A stretch of 64,000 bases of DNA from Stereocaulon alpinum (GCA_018257865.1 JAEUBA010000050.1:62001-126000); one strand, 5' to 3'. Shown: positions 20,851 through 33,971, counted from the stretch's first letter. Notes: generated by a model not told the origin, from the sequence alone. A program made the numbers and translations.

Positions 20851-23800
20851 TAGAGATCATTTTCCAAAGACCGCCATACGGTGAATCATTAAAGCAGACG
20901 TACAATATCGTCGAGCCTTGATTGCCAGGAGAACGCTACAACGATGCGGCGAAGTGGCGGGGTTTATTTGCTCGTATAGCAACGAAGTGTGCGGGGGGGG
21001 GCTGAACTCCATCTTCAACTCGAACAAGGCCATTGAGGCATGTCACAAAAGGCTTGTTGAAAGTAGGTACGCTTAAAGAAACGTTTCTGTTACACATATC
21101 TAACCTACCCAAGACATCCGAGATTGTTCCATACTGTATCTTCATGTAAATTTCTTTCTACATTAATTCGCACTTTCTCCAACCGCAGTAGTCCTTTCGT
21201 GAACTACACGCTGGACGTGCATATGTTAACTCGATGATTGGCAGAGGATTTGGATCAATACAGATCAGTAATCATATTCGCCCACTGGTTCAGAACGCTG
21301 TTCCTTCGGCAAGACCCATTCAGCGCTTTATTCCGTGCAAAGGATGATAAAAATATCTGTGGAAAGATGCGGTAACCAAGTACTTAGGGTTTGGTTCGAT
21401 CCACTATCCCAGCTTCCATCATTATCCTATCAAGCACACCAATGGACCACATTACCGGACGGGGTAATGGCCGTGATTAAACAATATGAGGTCAGCCTCA
21501 AGACGTTAACAACAGTGGAGCAAACCCGATTAGACTAAACAGAAGCAGCCGAGATTGCTCGAAACGTATCTCAGCATTGTCTGGCTTAGCTAAATCCATG
21601 GTAACATGGATTGAATTGGCCGCTAAGGAATATGTCGGGACGACTCGTTCGGACATTTCTATCTTTCCATCCTAACGTGGCTTCTAGGTGTGATACACTT
21701 TGATGCCACTCTCCAAAGACTTATCAGTCGGGAATTGTTTATCACGTTGACCGCCTGAAGCGGTCGACTATTGGAAGATGCATATGCGAAACCTACGATA
21801 TCGTGACTTGTACTCGAGTACGGATGTTCGACCCGGCCCTAAACGATTGAGACCAGAAGCCATCTTCACAAATCCTCACACGTGGATCCCCCAGAGCCTA
21901 TCTGGCTGCGAGGATTGCATCCTGGAGAAGTCGATCGCCGCTACAGCTACTAGTGCTTCGAGTCATAGCACAGCAATGAGACCGCTTCTCCAACATACAT
22001 GTCTTCAATGTGCCAACTTTATACGTTCCATATGCAGCCAACCCAAGCTTATTCATGATCTGTCAATCCACAATCCCAATCACGGCACCGAATCTTGCTC
22101 TACTGCTGATAGTCTCAAGCCATGTGGAACCTGTACTTTCACGGGTCCAAGGACTACCCCAGCGATAAGAGCTGAACTAGCACTATGGCCAGCATTAGAC
22201 CGTTCAACTGGATCAGCCGGACCGGGGCATGGGCCCTTTCAGACTACTACACTACAGGTGGCGACCCTATGGAGCGGCTTCGAGGTAGAGTGGAGGTTTC
22301 GTATCTTCCTAACACCTAAGGCTAACGACCTAGCCCCCGAAATCACTCTAAGTCACTGATCTAAGGATGACCGATCTCCAGGCCTTCGCGGCATTCTAGG
22401 AAGCGGAATGGATGTGGCGGCTTCAAATGCTACCTGAGCGATTTCCGCTACGCAGATGCGTCCGCACGCAAGCTACTTCGTATCCTGCTGCAATCATTGC
22501 AACAGAACATCACCTGCAACTTTCGGTTTCCCCGGCTCTATAGCTTCTCCGGCATGTAGCAGACAACACTGGCCGCTTCGACCCGACCGGTGCGCTTTCA
22601 GCACTAGAAATTAATCTCGAACAATTTTAGGGCAAACCCTCTGGCGAAATCAGCCTTCGCTCTATGCAATGCCATCAATACTCTGTGCAAGAGAATGAAG
22701 CATGTTCGATTCGACCACTGCAGATCGGGCGAGTCCTAAGCCTGGGCTTTCTTCTGTCCAGTCTTGGCCAGGCATATTGCACCTCCATTGCGCGACTTCC
22801 TGTCCTCACACCACTCGAATCAGGGTTCGTTCCAGCAGCACCTCAAGCGACTCGAAACGATGTGCCCCTCACTGAGAATTCAGCAATCTTGGGGCCAAAC
22901 GACTGGTCTCACAAGCTCTCGGTTGCAGTCAAGCTGTCGGCAGAGTCATTCGTGGATGACGTCCGCTACACGTCTTTAGTCCATGCCACTCGAAGCCCGT
23001 CCAGGCCATGTAGAGTCTCGTTGTTGCCGAACCGAGCCCTCTCCTACCAGAACTCACAGCAGGAACCTACAATCTCGGTCGATTTCTTCATCACCTGAGA
23101 GTCAGCAGACAAGATAGCATCATCTGTATCTGATGACAGAGTAGTCAGCACGATTGACATCATAGGCAAACTTCCAATCGTCTCACGACCTCTACAATCC
23201 TTATCTCTCCATGACTTCAATCTCGCTGCCCCACCCAGCCACAGCAGATTGTGCACGGTGATCGACCATTCCCTTACCGCCCAGCTCTGCTATCCCATCG
23301 AGGACTCTATACGCAAACAAGGACACTGTACTGTAGTACTAGCTGAAGAAGGACATGGCAGAAGATGATGTTGTGCTGTGGGGTGTCTATTACCTTTCAG
23401 AAGGAAGGTGGAGATATCTATCGGGTGCTGGCATCACCAGCATAAAGGCTCAGCACTGGATACCAAAGCAATACCTTACAGCGTTGAACGAGGCTCAAAA
23501 GGGGGTTGTGACGACGTTGGTGGCGGATAAGCCAGCATAGGGGTTTGAGACTGGATACCTAGGCGATATACTACGCATGTTGAACGAGGCTCGTTAAATG
23601 GGTGCAACAAAGTGCCATGGCTGAGGAAGATAACTACAGGCACCATCGACATATCGAACTAGCGAACATAATCATCACCATATTATATGACATGAACATA
23701 GCAACCTCTATATACCCTACAAACAAACACCTCATCATCCCAACTCCAACCCTATGCCAACGATAACCTACACAACCCTTAGCAATACCCTCCCAACATC

Positions 23801-25363
23801 CGCCTCCCTCCCTCCCTCCCTCGCTCTTCGCACCCACTCTCAGCCCCGACGCAAACAGTAGACAGATGAAACACCTCCCTACCCAACCCCATAAATCGCG
23901 CACCCTCACCCTCAATCCCTATAACACCCTCACCCTAACCCTCACCCAACCAACCTAAGGGCGCGGTGATCAAGCGGCTCTTGACTCTGTCAGCTCAGTA
24001 AGTCACGCACAGTACCCCCATACCCACTGTATCTCAAAAAACAAACCTCGTAATCACCCCCATGCCCATCGAACGTCGGAGCGCGGAAAGCAGCGAAAGC
24101 GATGTACCAAGCGACCCCACGGCGGCCGTTCGGAGCCGATTTTTCGCCGTTGGGGCCGAGGGGCCGAGGAACGCTTGTTTAGAGCTATAGAGGGGGTGAT
24201 TTGGTATCATGTATCATGTTTCGCGTCTTTAGGACGCGAATTTTGGATTGGGAAGGTTGGGTTTGAGGTTTGGAGGAGTTTGCATTAGGGGATAAGGGGT
24301 GCGGAGGCGGTTTGGGGACTACTGTATCCAAGGGACGCGACATAGGGAATATGGAGGCCAAGGAGTGAATCAGTGGCAATGGCAATGGCGGTGGTTGAGA
24401 TATTACATTAGTGATGGGTGAGGAATAACGGGTCCGGCTGCAGAGCGGTGCCGGCGCTCGCAGGTTGTGAGTAAAGTAGTATGCAGGGTAAGTGTAAGGT
24501 ACCTATGTGTTGGAGGTAATGCGAGGTTGAAGGGCCAGGTTACGAGCGTACCTTGGGCTGAGATCTTGTGGGGAAGATAGGGGGCTGGAGACGATTATCA
24601 GTACCTTGGGCTAAAGATGTTTCTATGTGATGGTATCTTTGACTGTGTTACTAGAGATAGGAGGAGGCATGTATGGTAGGTATGGTAGCGAGCTGCTACG
24701 TCTTACCTACTGTACGCGGGGTGAGGTAGGGTGTAGGGCTAAGGAGTAAGGGATAAGGGTTTATGCAGGTTTGAAGCCTTCAAGTAAGGTAGGGTAGGGT
24801 AAATAGGTTAGGTGCATGGAAGATCATAGATTTGGAGGTACTGCCGCATTATCAGTTTTCTCTTTTTTTCAAATGATAAGGTTATGCAGGTCTAAAGGCT
24901 GCATGCACGTGGTTTTGCTGCATAGTTGTGGGGTACGGCAAGTAAGGTGGGAGGCGAGAAGGATATCGGCTTCCATAGTCAAGGAACACTTTTCTGCGTG
25001 AGAGATAAGGCTTCGGGTATGAGTGCCAGGAGGGTTCCCCGGAAGTTCCCAAAAGGTTTATGGAGGGCTAAGGAACTCTATTGGGATGAGGCTTAATGAT
25101 GGTGGCGTGAGGTGAGTTGAAATGAGGTGTTTTTGGTCCTGCAGACTATACCTTTTCGCAATTTGTGCAGGCTCAATGTTTGCCTCCACTTTCATCTGCA
25201 TGTAAACATTCTGTGATTATGCTTTCCGTCTTTTATCATATATGCCATGCCGTAGTAGCACACTCGTCGTAGATCATCTCAAGCCAAGTGCATGCAATCC
25301 TATGTTAGTATCCCGTTGCCTTTACGGATATCACCGCAAGATTTATCAAGATACCCAAGGCCT
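20851..25363. other. Long gene-poor stretch with skewed low-complexity DNA
   Basis: About 4.5 kb without a gene I can support. Open frames at 21778..22359 (193 aa) and 22664..23098 (144 aa) show no domain, no splice partner and no conserved-looking blocks. A degenerate direct duplication of about 50 bp lies at about 23455-23505 and 23550-23600 (shared 'GTTGAACGAGGCTC'). From about 23640 to 23960 the plus strand is C-rich with CCTCC runs and 'CCCTAACCCTCACCC'. From about 24230 to 24810 it is G-rich with repeated GGTAGGG and AAGG motifs. Confidence 0.5.
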
Positions 25364-26468
25364 TTATCCCTCCCAAGCCCGATACTGACTCTTAGCCCCC
25401 CAGACCTCCCCCCTCCCTAACCTACACATGACCCTCCACTCTCTTCTCTGCGCATCCACATACCGTGATGGCTCAACCGCTATTCCCTTCCTCGATCCCA
25501 TGCGTGGGATCTTACTCCCATCATTGCCCACAAGCTCAGGCACATCAATCTGTTCCCCCGTGTAGAATTGGAACGCCGGCTCCGTACTCAGTATCTCGAG
25601 ATGTAATTTCGTTACTGGGTGTGACAGGGTGACGAGGTGTCGGAGGGGAAGCGTGCGTGTATCAAGCGGTATGCTGGTAGGGTGGGGGTCGAGGATAAAG
25701 CAGTCGTCGAAAGAAGGCCCGATAGCGCCTAAAGCGAATGGGGCGTTTGGGGAGGGCGCGTTAGGGTGAGGGAGGATTTTGCCTGTGGGAATTGAGTTCG
25801 AGTCGAGGGCTAGGTGGTTCGTTGTTGATAAGGTAACGACGTGGTCTGCGATTGTGGGGGAGGTGGGGTTGAGGTTGAAGTAACTGAAAAGCCGTTATCA
25901 ATTGGGTGAGGGTTCAATGGGGTGCAGATAGGGTGCATATGGCTGTACATGATGTCAGGAGATGATACCTGTGATTCGTGACCCCAGCCACAGTCTCCTC
26001 ACACTCATCCCCAACAAAGTCAACCTGATACTCCACATCCAGCACGGTCACTTCGCCCTCTTTACTCGCTGTATACCAAACATTACACTCCACGGTCCCG
26101 GGGTATCCCTCCTCACCATCCCGGCTCGTATACGTAAACTGCACGCCCCTTTTTCCGTTCCTGTTCACAGGCCGTGGTCCCTCGAAATCCTTCTTGCCCC
26201 ACCCTTCCTTGCCGCCATGCAAGGAGTTCGGTCCATCATTTGCGTACAAATGATAGGTCTTGCCATTAAGGTTATGCAGCTGCGCATCCTTCACGCGGTT
26301 TGTCGTACGTCCGATCGTTTCCCCAAAATAGGGCGCATTATGCGTCTTGTAGAACTTCGCCTCTGGGAAACCTAGAACGATGTTGTGATTGCCGACCCTG
26401 AATTCTTGGATGATTGCTCCCTGAGAGAGAAAGGTGAACGCTGCGTCAGGAGGTGAGTCCGTCGACAT
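25364..26468 (-). CDS. Galactose mutarotase-like (aldose 1-epimerase) protein
   Basis: Exons 26468..25969 and 25883..25364 join across an 85-bp intron to 339 aa, the normal length of aldose 1-epimerases. The family interconverts the alpha and beta anomers of hexoses such as galactose. Visible marks are 'GETIGRTTNRV' with the Arg used in sugar binding, 'NGPNSLHGG'-type sequence ('NDGPNSLHGGKEGWGK') with an early catalytic His, 'GVTNHSYFNL' with the acid His near residue 166 (completed by the intron join), 'FDDCFIL' and the catalytic-base Glu in 'IAVEPSRY' near residue 304. No signal peptide, so probably cytosolic. The next gene upstream on the same strand is a Zn2Cys6 regulator, but a functional link is only a guess. 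Confidence 0.92.
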
Positions 26469-27189
26469 TTCGTGCTGAACAGTGACTGCGGAGATTTGAC
26501 GGCTAAATTCCGGGCTAGCTACTGCGGAGTTTCTTCCAGGTTCTGTCAGCGTCGTACAGTAGTAGCTGGAGACCGCATTGTATTGAGCTGCAGGAGCCAG
26601 TTGATGTGCACTGTGACCAACGTGATATATGCAGTCGTGGATATCTAGATACTGGTTGTCAAATACCGGTGGGGTTACACAGTGAATGGAGGAAGTGACG
26701 TTCCAGCCAATTACGTCGGTCCTCGGTTTAAGTAATTATGCTTTTTGGCATCGATGGCTTCACCACAGGCCAACAGCATTGTCACGTGGTGCAAATCGTC
26801 TCTTTTTCTCTCTCTGTGTGAAACATGAGCCAGTTTCCTAAGGATTGCTCCACTGTTCTCGATATTTTGTGGCGAGGCGTGGTTCATTGATGGGCTGATC
26901 TCCCTGAGGCTGTACTTTCGTTGGAGCTCTGGGTCCGGAAATCCAAAGGACAACTCTCATACTACAGTTGCTTCGTTGCGCGGTAACTTCGCTCGGGCTT
27001 CGTCACAGTTTCGAAAAGCATCTAGAGCGTGGTTTAAGAGTCTTTGCTATAGTGCAGACTGAGGTAGAGGACATATTTACTTGATTTCTTAGCAAACGCC
27101 AGCATCCGCTCTGCATGCATCATAACCAGATATTAACCGCCCAATCCACCTTCACTATTATACCGCTTCTGAATGGCAACACCCTGAAG
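26469..27189. promoter_or_regulatory. Intergenic region upstream of the mutarotase gene
   Basis: About 720 bp between two minus-strand genes. It must hold the mutarotase promoter and the regulator gene's 3' UTR. No specific element or further gene is recognisable. Confidence 0.4.
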
Positions 27190-28297
27190 CTAATATCCTG
27201 TTAGTCCCATATCACTCATTGAATTATCGTCTGTATAGTATAAGGCCTGTGTTAAGGTTGGATTCGATCTATCTTGTGACACACCCAAGTTGGTGTAGGT
27301 AGTCGGAAGGGGGTGGTAATTAAGAAAGTCAACTTCGTCGTCGTAACTATAGCGAAAGGGAAATTAGCAACTGCGTCCAAGTCTTGGGTGGATAGTAAAG
27401 ATAGTCTCAGGATTATACAAGTGCTGATTCCATCTCGCGCCCTGGAGAGAGCTCTCCTTGTGCGTAGTACGATGCAAATTAATGGCACAAGATTCCGTAC
27501 ATACCTTGATGCAGAGGGGATCCAAGCCGAACATGGTCGTATTGAGGTGTTTTCCATACTACCCATAGATGTGCAAATACCTAGGCCGTTTGCGGGAAAC
27601 ATCATCGAGCCTTGCTCCTCAGGACTTATTGGCGGTGTCGGTTGGAAGGGTGTACGAGGCATAGCGTCGAAAGAATTGGGCGTCATGTCATAGATAGGGC
27701 TCTCGGCCGGACTGAAGTCGGATTGTACTGTAGTTGGTGTGGGATACTGATTCTCTTCTTGCTTTATTGTCCTCATCATATTCTGCCGAAGCCTCTCCGT
27801 GTCTTCCTCAAAACCCCCTTCATCTTGAGGTCCAAGTTTGAGAAGCCCCAATCGCTCAAGGATATCATGCGTGAGGGGATACCCCTTGGTTGTGGCCTGC
27901 AATGGCGCTCCGGGCCAAGTCTCACCCTTCACCGCGCGGATGTATAAATCACGTGTGGCATTGACTAGTTTTTCTTGCTGCTGTTCTAGCATTTCGACAT
28001 ATCTAACAACGAATGAGCTTCACGTCGTCAATATACTGGCAGAGTTGCTCACCCTTTAGGATAGACTTTGTCATGGGACTTCTTGCGCTCCCCAAAAACG
28101 CACACTTGGTTATCTGTTTGACATCGATTGCATGGACTCGACCCGTCACACTGTTTGAATGAGCTGTGGTCCAATCAGACATTGTGCTCGGTGTTGACCT
28201 TTGATTTTTTTAACCTGCATCGGTCACAGGCCTTACAAACTCTTTTGCGGCCGTTGGTCTCTGAATCTGAAAGTGGATCTCTATGTTGACTGCCCAT
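27190..28297 (-). CDS. Zn2Cys6 (GAL4-type) transcription factor
   Basis: Four exons, 28297..28199, 28150..28053, 28002..27505 and 27346..27190, join to 283 aa. The zinc cluster is split by the first intron and restored by splicing: Cys at residues 21, 24, 27, 34, 40 and 43 in the order C-x2-C-x6-C-x5-C-x2-C, with the basic 'RLKKSK' typical of DNA-binding GAL4-type domains. After it come 'KVYPKGYVEMLEQQQEKLV', a block ('PLTHDILERLGLL') seen in small fungal Zn2Cys6 regulators related to the conidiation factor fluffy, and a Ser/Pro-rich C-terminal half. No fungal_trans middle-homology domain is present, and the protein is short. The relation to fluffy-type regulators is from memory of that block and is uncertain. 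Confidence 0.85.
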
Positions 28298-31200
28298 GAT
28301 GGTGAGATCTCTCATATGAAAAGAGATCGCTGCCTAAACGGCGTCAAATATGGGCGGAGTCCGACTGAGTAGCTAGAAACAGCTGTGGTTATGCTAGGCA
28401 GCCAATAGCATTGAGAGACACAGGGTTCATAAGCCCTTGGCGTGCAAGATAAGCTTGTGTGGGTACTACGAGTGGATAAGATCAGTGCAATGCTGGTAGA
28501 TGGTACACAGAGGTGGCACGGAAGGTGGTTTTATTGAGTGTGAGAAGCGTTGGGGGAGCGCTGTGGATTATATGGAATCAACCCGCAAACATTGAGTCAG
28601 CTGGTTGCATATCGGGGTTCAAGCAATTAATAAGTATTATTGTTGCAAGGATGTAGCATAGCCGCCTGGTACATCAACCTTATGCTTGCATGATGCAAAA
28701 TGATACTGTGGAAAGGGAACTCGTCCGCCGGGCTCGGAGTCAAAAGCTTCCAGAAGCTCGGCAAACATGGAAATGTCAGCCTGCCTAACTCCGCTGCAAC
28801 CTTGATCCATCGAATCAGGATGAGATGTGAGAAGTGTTCTCACGAGCGACCTGACTACCTTACCGTTGAATCGGGGGTTCCTCCTGAAGGCTGAAAACTA
28901 AGCTCGGGGATCATGGATTTAGTGCGAAGATTCGAGCAAATTGAGGTTGGTAGAGTGCAGTTTGATGGCTGGCGATAGAACTAGGGCTTGTGGCTGGAAT
29001 ACTAAGGAAGCTTGGCCGATAACTCACCATTAATCATTAGCGGTGTGATGTCCTCTGCAGCAATGGCATGTAAGTGGAGACGATGGGGTATTAGGAACGT
29101 AAAACTAGCGCTGCAGCTATGATTACTGCAGTCGGTACTCTCTTCGTAGTTCGCAACGGCTACGTCATTGGTTGAGTTGGGCGTTATTCGGTGTTTTGTT
29201 TGGGTCCGGGCTTGCACTAGGGTGCATAAGTGGAATAACTTTAAGCAGACTACCTGCTTTGCCACTGGTTCCAGGGCAGCTAAGACTCTAAGGGTACCCT
29301 TGAGTACCGTAATGCAGGGTGTTACTTCGCCCTTCGTCACTTTTCAATGGCCATAAAATCTCTCAACGTCCAAATTATTTCGACGTCAAGCACCAGCTGA
29401 CCCTTGCCTATTCCCGAATCTTTGTCGTAAGGCAAGGTAAGCTGAGACCTAGCCAAGATAGCACGCGATCGACAGTACCTAGACCCAGGGCATTCAATAG
29501 CATACAAGATAGAACATGGCTGACAGCACTGCAGGCTTCAGGTTGTATGCACCTCATCGTTGGCTATGGCCGCAGTCACAATCCGCTATCTCGCTTTCTA
29601 AGACATTTATAATATTCGCCTAGGGCCGCATTGTTGGCCTCTCTAAGGTACCTAGAACTATCTCTGAGCCGTTTCTGCCTTCTCGGCATGGGCCCCGACA
29701 TGATTACTGATATGCCAAGTCCATGCATAGCGTACCCCTCTTACTCGCACTTGATGCCTAAACCGGACATTTTTGCTCAGAACCCGTGATTACCAAGAAA
29801 GTGGCCTGAGAATAAGCAATCTTTCAGAAGACTATTCCAGTTTTTGCGACATATCTCAGCACTGTTGGCTTGCATGACATCGACCTCCCTTTAAGCTAGT
29901 TCTATCCTTGGTCTTTGGCCATCGTGTGGTACTTCATAATCCTGCCGTGTTCAGCCGTCCAACTTCGTGGTTGAACAGAGACCACAGGCCTGAAAGATCT
30001 TGCTGCAAGCGAATGCGCTTCCTGCTTCCTGCTCTATACCGCTCGATGTGAAGCAACGAAGGTGGAGCCTATGCCGCTCAGCTTGAAACCTTCCGCAGTA
30101 ATCTAGAGCAGGATACGTTTACCGGCGCGTGGTTATCGGGTCTTAGGTTCCTAATTGATTGAATAATACGCTCCCTGGAAAGCATTCACTTTCTGACCCT
30201 CGCCACATAATTTGGCGTCTCTCATAATTGAACATTGCTACGATACAGTTACTCTTTGCATTACTTCCATACTTTGCCCTCGAATATGGGATGCCGTCTA
30301 TCGATGATCCATTTGGACCATGTTTTCTCTGTGGAGGCTCGACATGGAAAGTTCTTTGCGGGGCCAGCCGTGCCAGCGCAAACCTACCTCGATGTCGCCA
30401 GAACGCTTGCCAGTAGGGTTCGACCCGAAGGCGGTATATATAAGAAATGACAAACAAGCCCTACACATTGTATGGTACAAAGCTCAGAGACATGCACTTC
30501 TGTCCACTCAAGGTCTCTCGGGTTGTTGTTGCTATGCCAAAATTCCGCTATCGACTTGGCTGTGGATATGCAAGTCGTTTGGGAACCTCAAGCCAAGCCT
30601 CTAGGCTAAGTTCTGAGTTGTACATCTCCGCGGAGTGGCTTGTGAGAGTTTAGTCCCAAGCATCAGGTACTTGGCAATATTCCTGTAAGGTACTCTGAGT
30701 TTCAGGACTCCTACCAGATTGTTCCAGAATTCTGCCAGACGTGTTCTTGTCAGTATTCTTCTTTTCCAAGTAGCTGACTCGGCTCCGCGCCTAAGTAAGC
30801 GCCTCCTAGCTTTCTTATTTACTTCCAATGCGGACCATTCTCCTATTCTGCAAGTCATGCTTCTAGGCTTATAGGTACCACATCTCAATGCAATGGCTTA
30901 GCATTTTTGATGTCTGTGCGGCTGTCAAGCCAAAGAAATGTGGGGGAAAGCTTATTGAGAGTCAAGGCGCTGGCGAGAGAGTTCAGAGGCTTTTCACAAC
31001 CAATCAACGCTTCAGTGAAACTTCACGATCTGTGTTTGGGCTGGGCAAGTCAGGCCCGAAACCTTATTCACATCTGTCAAGCCAAAATGGGGAAATATTC
31101 ATTGAGCTTTGGACGGCTGACGACAGTCTTCGAAAGCCTCTGTCAAAAAGTGTCAACACGATAGCTGGAACTGTAATCCTGTTCTAATTCAGGTGTGCTG

Positions 31201-31862
31201 GGGATGGCGGGCCTAAAGGTTACTTCCCAGATCCATTACAAGATATCTGTTCTTAGCGGGAACTACACAGTTTATCATGGTGATAGTGAGATGTTACACA
31301 TCGAAGATGCCCATCATTGACGCCTTACGTACGCCGCCTCTGTGACCGTCAAATCTGGAGGCTTGGATTCGGTTCCACATGCTTGATCCTGTGATATTCA
31401 TCTTAGGGCATTGAGAAAGCACCAGTCATGCCACTCGTCTTGTATCTGCTCGATGACCGTCCCATTGCTGCATGTGGAAGCGAACGCTAACAGATTTGGA
31501 TTGCAAAACGGGGAATGCTCGCTATGAGTGGAGGGCACGGCAGATTTACAACGTCGTTCTCCAGGACTACGGTATATTTTGTCCCATCTCAGCACTCGAC
31601 ATGTACAACGCAAGACATCTACAATGGACGCTATACGTACTTGGAGAAGGAACAGGGATACTCTCCATTACCTCCGAGGGGTTCAGATCACGATCGATGG
31701 TCTTGATGTCCAAATCACGCAGTTGGGGCTCGTACATGCTCAAACCAACGCAGAAATTTTGTCAGTCGCTGGCCACGGCTCTGCCTTGAAATCCTATCAT
31801 CAATGAAACACCTTAAGATTTCATGTGCAGATATCTCATCGTCCCCCCCAAGATCAAACAAA
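28298..31862. other. Long gene-poor stretch
   Basis: About 3.6 kb with only short, overlapping open frames on both strands and no splice-joined reading frame that looks conserved. I recognise no transposon domain, terminal repeat, tRNA or microsatellite. The right end must include the promoter of the GT32 gene. An in-frame ATG at 31803 lies just before the start I chose at 31863. Confidence 0.45.
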
Positions 31863-33333
31863 ATGCCAGTAAAGTACAGTCGGTCTATTCAGGGCTTGAT
31901 TCTACTGGTCTTGTTCACGTTTCTCACCTTTAGTCTACATACACTGAATCATGCCGGAAAAGCTGGTGATAGTGTAGTAGATCACTATAAGGATGTTCTT
32001 ACAAAGCTGCCTAAAGCCATGTCAAAGAGACCGAGAGAAGCCGTCCAGCTCTATCCGGAAGAACTGATGCACCGCCCATTGGCTACAAATTTCACTCAGA
32101 TACCTAAGTTGTTCCACCAAAGCTGGGCCAACGGCACACTGCCTGACAAATTCGATGAGTGGAGTCACTCCTGCCGCCGGGCTCATCCAGATTGGGAATG
32201 GGTTCTATGGACGGATGAGGATAACCTGAAATTGGTGGAGAAACATGCGCCATGGTTCATGGACGCATACGAGGAGCTCCAGACAGAGATCTTCCGCGCA
32301 GATGCAGCACGCCATATCTACATGCATGTCTTTGGAGGGTAAGCCTAAATTGCTCCTAGGTAAAATCATACGTGACTGATGAACTGCATTCAGCGTATAC
32401 GCCGATCTTGACACCGAGTGTCTACGCCCTTACGACTCTATGTTCAAACGGTACAATACCTCCACCACACCTCACAGCGCAATCACCCTCTCCAGCGGCG
32501 CAAGCAGCAGCTTGAAAGATGAAGCAGAAAGGCCTTCCAAAATTAAAGATAAGACTTCGTTGAAGCTAAGGAAAAAGTCCCAATACATACCACAAGAGCG
32601 AAAAGCGTTCCTTGGCCGCATGGGCACGGACGAAGAATTTCCCCACTCAATACCCAACGCCTGGATGGCGTCAACCCCTAGCCATCCATTTTGGCTACTC
32701 CCACTAGAGTCGATCAAAGATAACGTCCACAGCGGTACACAGCCCGAGTTCCTCACGGGGCCAACAGCACTATATGCGCGAGTTAAACAATACAAGGAAG
32801 AGTATGCCGGAGGTGACAAGGGTAAGATGGATGAACATTATGCCAAAGGTCCATGGCGACATCTGTTCAAACCATCAGCTCGAGAGCAGCTGACGGCATC
32901 GCCTCAGTCTATGGTCATCCTTCCTTTCTGGGAAGTATACCCTTATTCCTGGGACCGCGACGGCTCCATGTACAGGCATGTATGCTGGGTCTTGGATGAT
33001 GAGTTCGATGCGAAGAGATGCAAGTCGTTCCTTGGACTTGATGCCCGAAAGAGTCATAGCATAACCTACTGGAGCCACTCGTGGAGTGAGAGTAGTGGTG
33101 GAAATGGACACAGGCATGAGAGCATGAAACACATCTCCGCGTCGGATGACAATACGACAGAACCCAAAGACGAGGAAGCTGAACACAAGGAGGATAATAA
33201 GGGCGATGCCAACGAATGGAAGGAGCAGGCTGAAGAATGGAAGAAGAGTCAGGAGGGGAGAAAGAAGAAGCAGGAGGCGAGGCGGGAAAAGCACAAGAAG
33301 AAGGTGAGGGAGATGGGAATGAAAACAGAGTAG
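31863..33333 (+). CDS. GT32 (Och1-like) Golgi glycosyltransferase
   Basis: Exons 31863..32338 and 32394..33333 join across a 55-bp intron to 471 aa. It has a short cytoplasmic N terminus, a single signal-anchor helix at residues about 10-27 ('GLILLVLFTFLTFSL') and a lumenal domain, the type II layout of Golgi glycosyltransferases. 'IPKLFHQSWANGTLP', 'WEWVLWTDEDN', 'IFRADAARHIYMHVFGG' and 'VYADLDTECL' are standard GT32 motifs; the DxD metal and nucleotide-sugar site is near residues 163-165. The intron lies just before the DxD motif. After the catalytic part comes an unusual tail of about 80 residues that is acidic, then strongly Lys/Glu-rich and probably helical. The sugar donor is probably GDP-mannose by family. 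An in-frame ATG at 31803 would add 20 residues. Confidence 0.9.
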
Positions 33334-33971
33334 ACAACAATTGAGGAAATGAGATATGAAAATTGGAATTACCCCAACAGAGTCCAAAGACGCGGCAACA
33401 GTTTGAGAACAGTCGTACTAATGTGATGTGATTTATGTTGCCACACTCTGCTGGTGGCAGATCCAACAGCGCCTGCGGACTGTGGGTCGTTGACTTTATG
33501 AACATATCTACGAAGTGTCTCGAAGATTTGTGCGATATATAAGCCAACGTATCAGCGACTTTCCGTGAAGTACATGAGTCCAAAACAACCTGTGAGACTG
33601 CGTAGCATACCTGCTAGGATATCACGCTAGCCGCTTTAGTCCTCAGCCTTATACGTAGTGCTATTACGTTGCTTGCGCCCCACTAGGCTACAGCAAATCC
33701 TCATTATCGCCTCGATCAACCAACTACAACAACTCACACCGAAGTGAGTTGATAGCAAACGTCCCATTGTGTCCTTTTTGCTGTCACTCAGCTTTAGAAC
33801 CGATGAAGCTGGCGTTCGGATTACTTCTACCTCAATAATTCCAAGGGCCTCGAGTGAAGCTTGTTTCGATACTTCGACTCATAGCAGCCACTGAGAGTAG
33901 TTTCAGGCATCTGGCCTCTCATCACGCCTTTATCACTTTGAAGATCATTAACTTTCCTTCCATCAAGCAAG
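33334..33971. promoter_or_regulatory. Intergenic region upstream of the Myb gene
   Basis: About 640 bp between two plus-strand genes. It should hold the GT32 3' UTR and the Myb-gene promoter. An upstream exon of the Myb gene cannot be excluded. Confidence 0.4.

Noticed and set aside
21778..22359. 193-aa plus-strand open frame
   Set aside because: No domain, signal or conserved-looking block, and no splice partner. Its composition fits chance in GC-balanced DNA.
22664..23098. 144-aa plus-strand open frame with a weak hydrophobic start
   Set aside because: The hydrophobic segment lies too far from the Met for a signal peptide, and the rest lacks recognisable features.
30405..30445. Possible tRNA B-box (GGTTCGACCC)
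   Set aside because: No A-box at the right distance and no cloverleaf could be drawn.
20851..31862. A biosynthetic gene cluster between the QPRTase and GT32 genes
   Set aside because: Only a mutarotase and one regulator are present; no backbone enzyme, P450, transporter or other tailoring gene.
32875..33583. Long antisense frames over the GT32 tail
   Set aside because: They arise from the Lys/Glu-rich codons read backwards as Leu/Ser/Phe.
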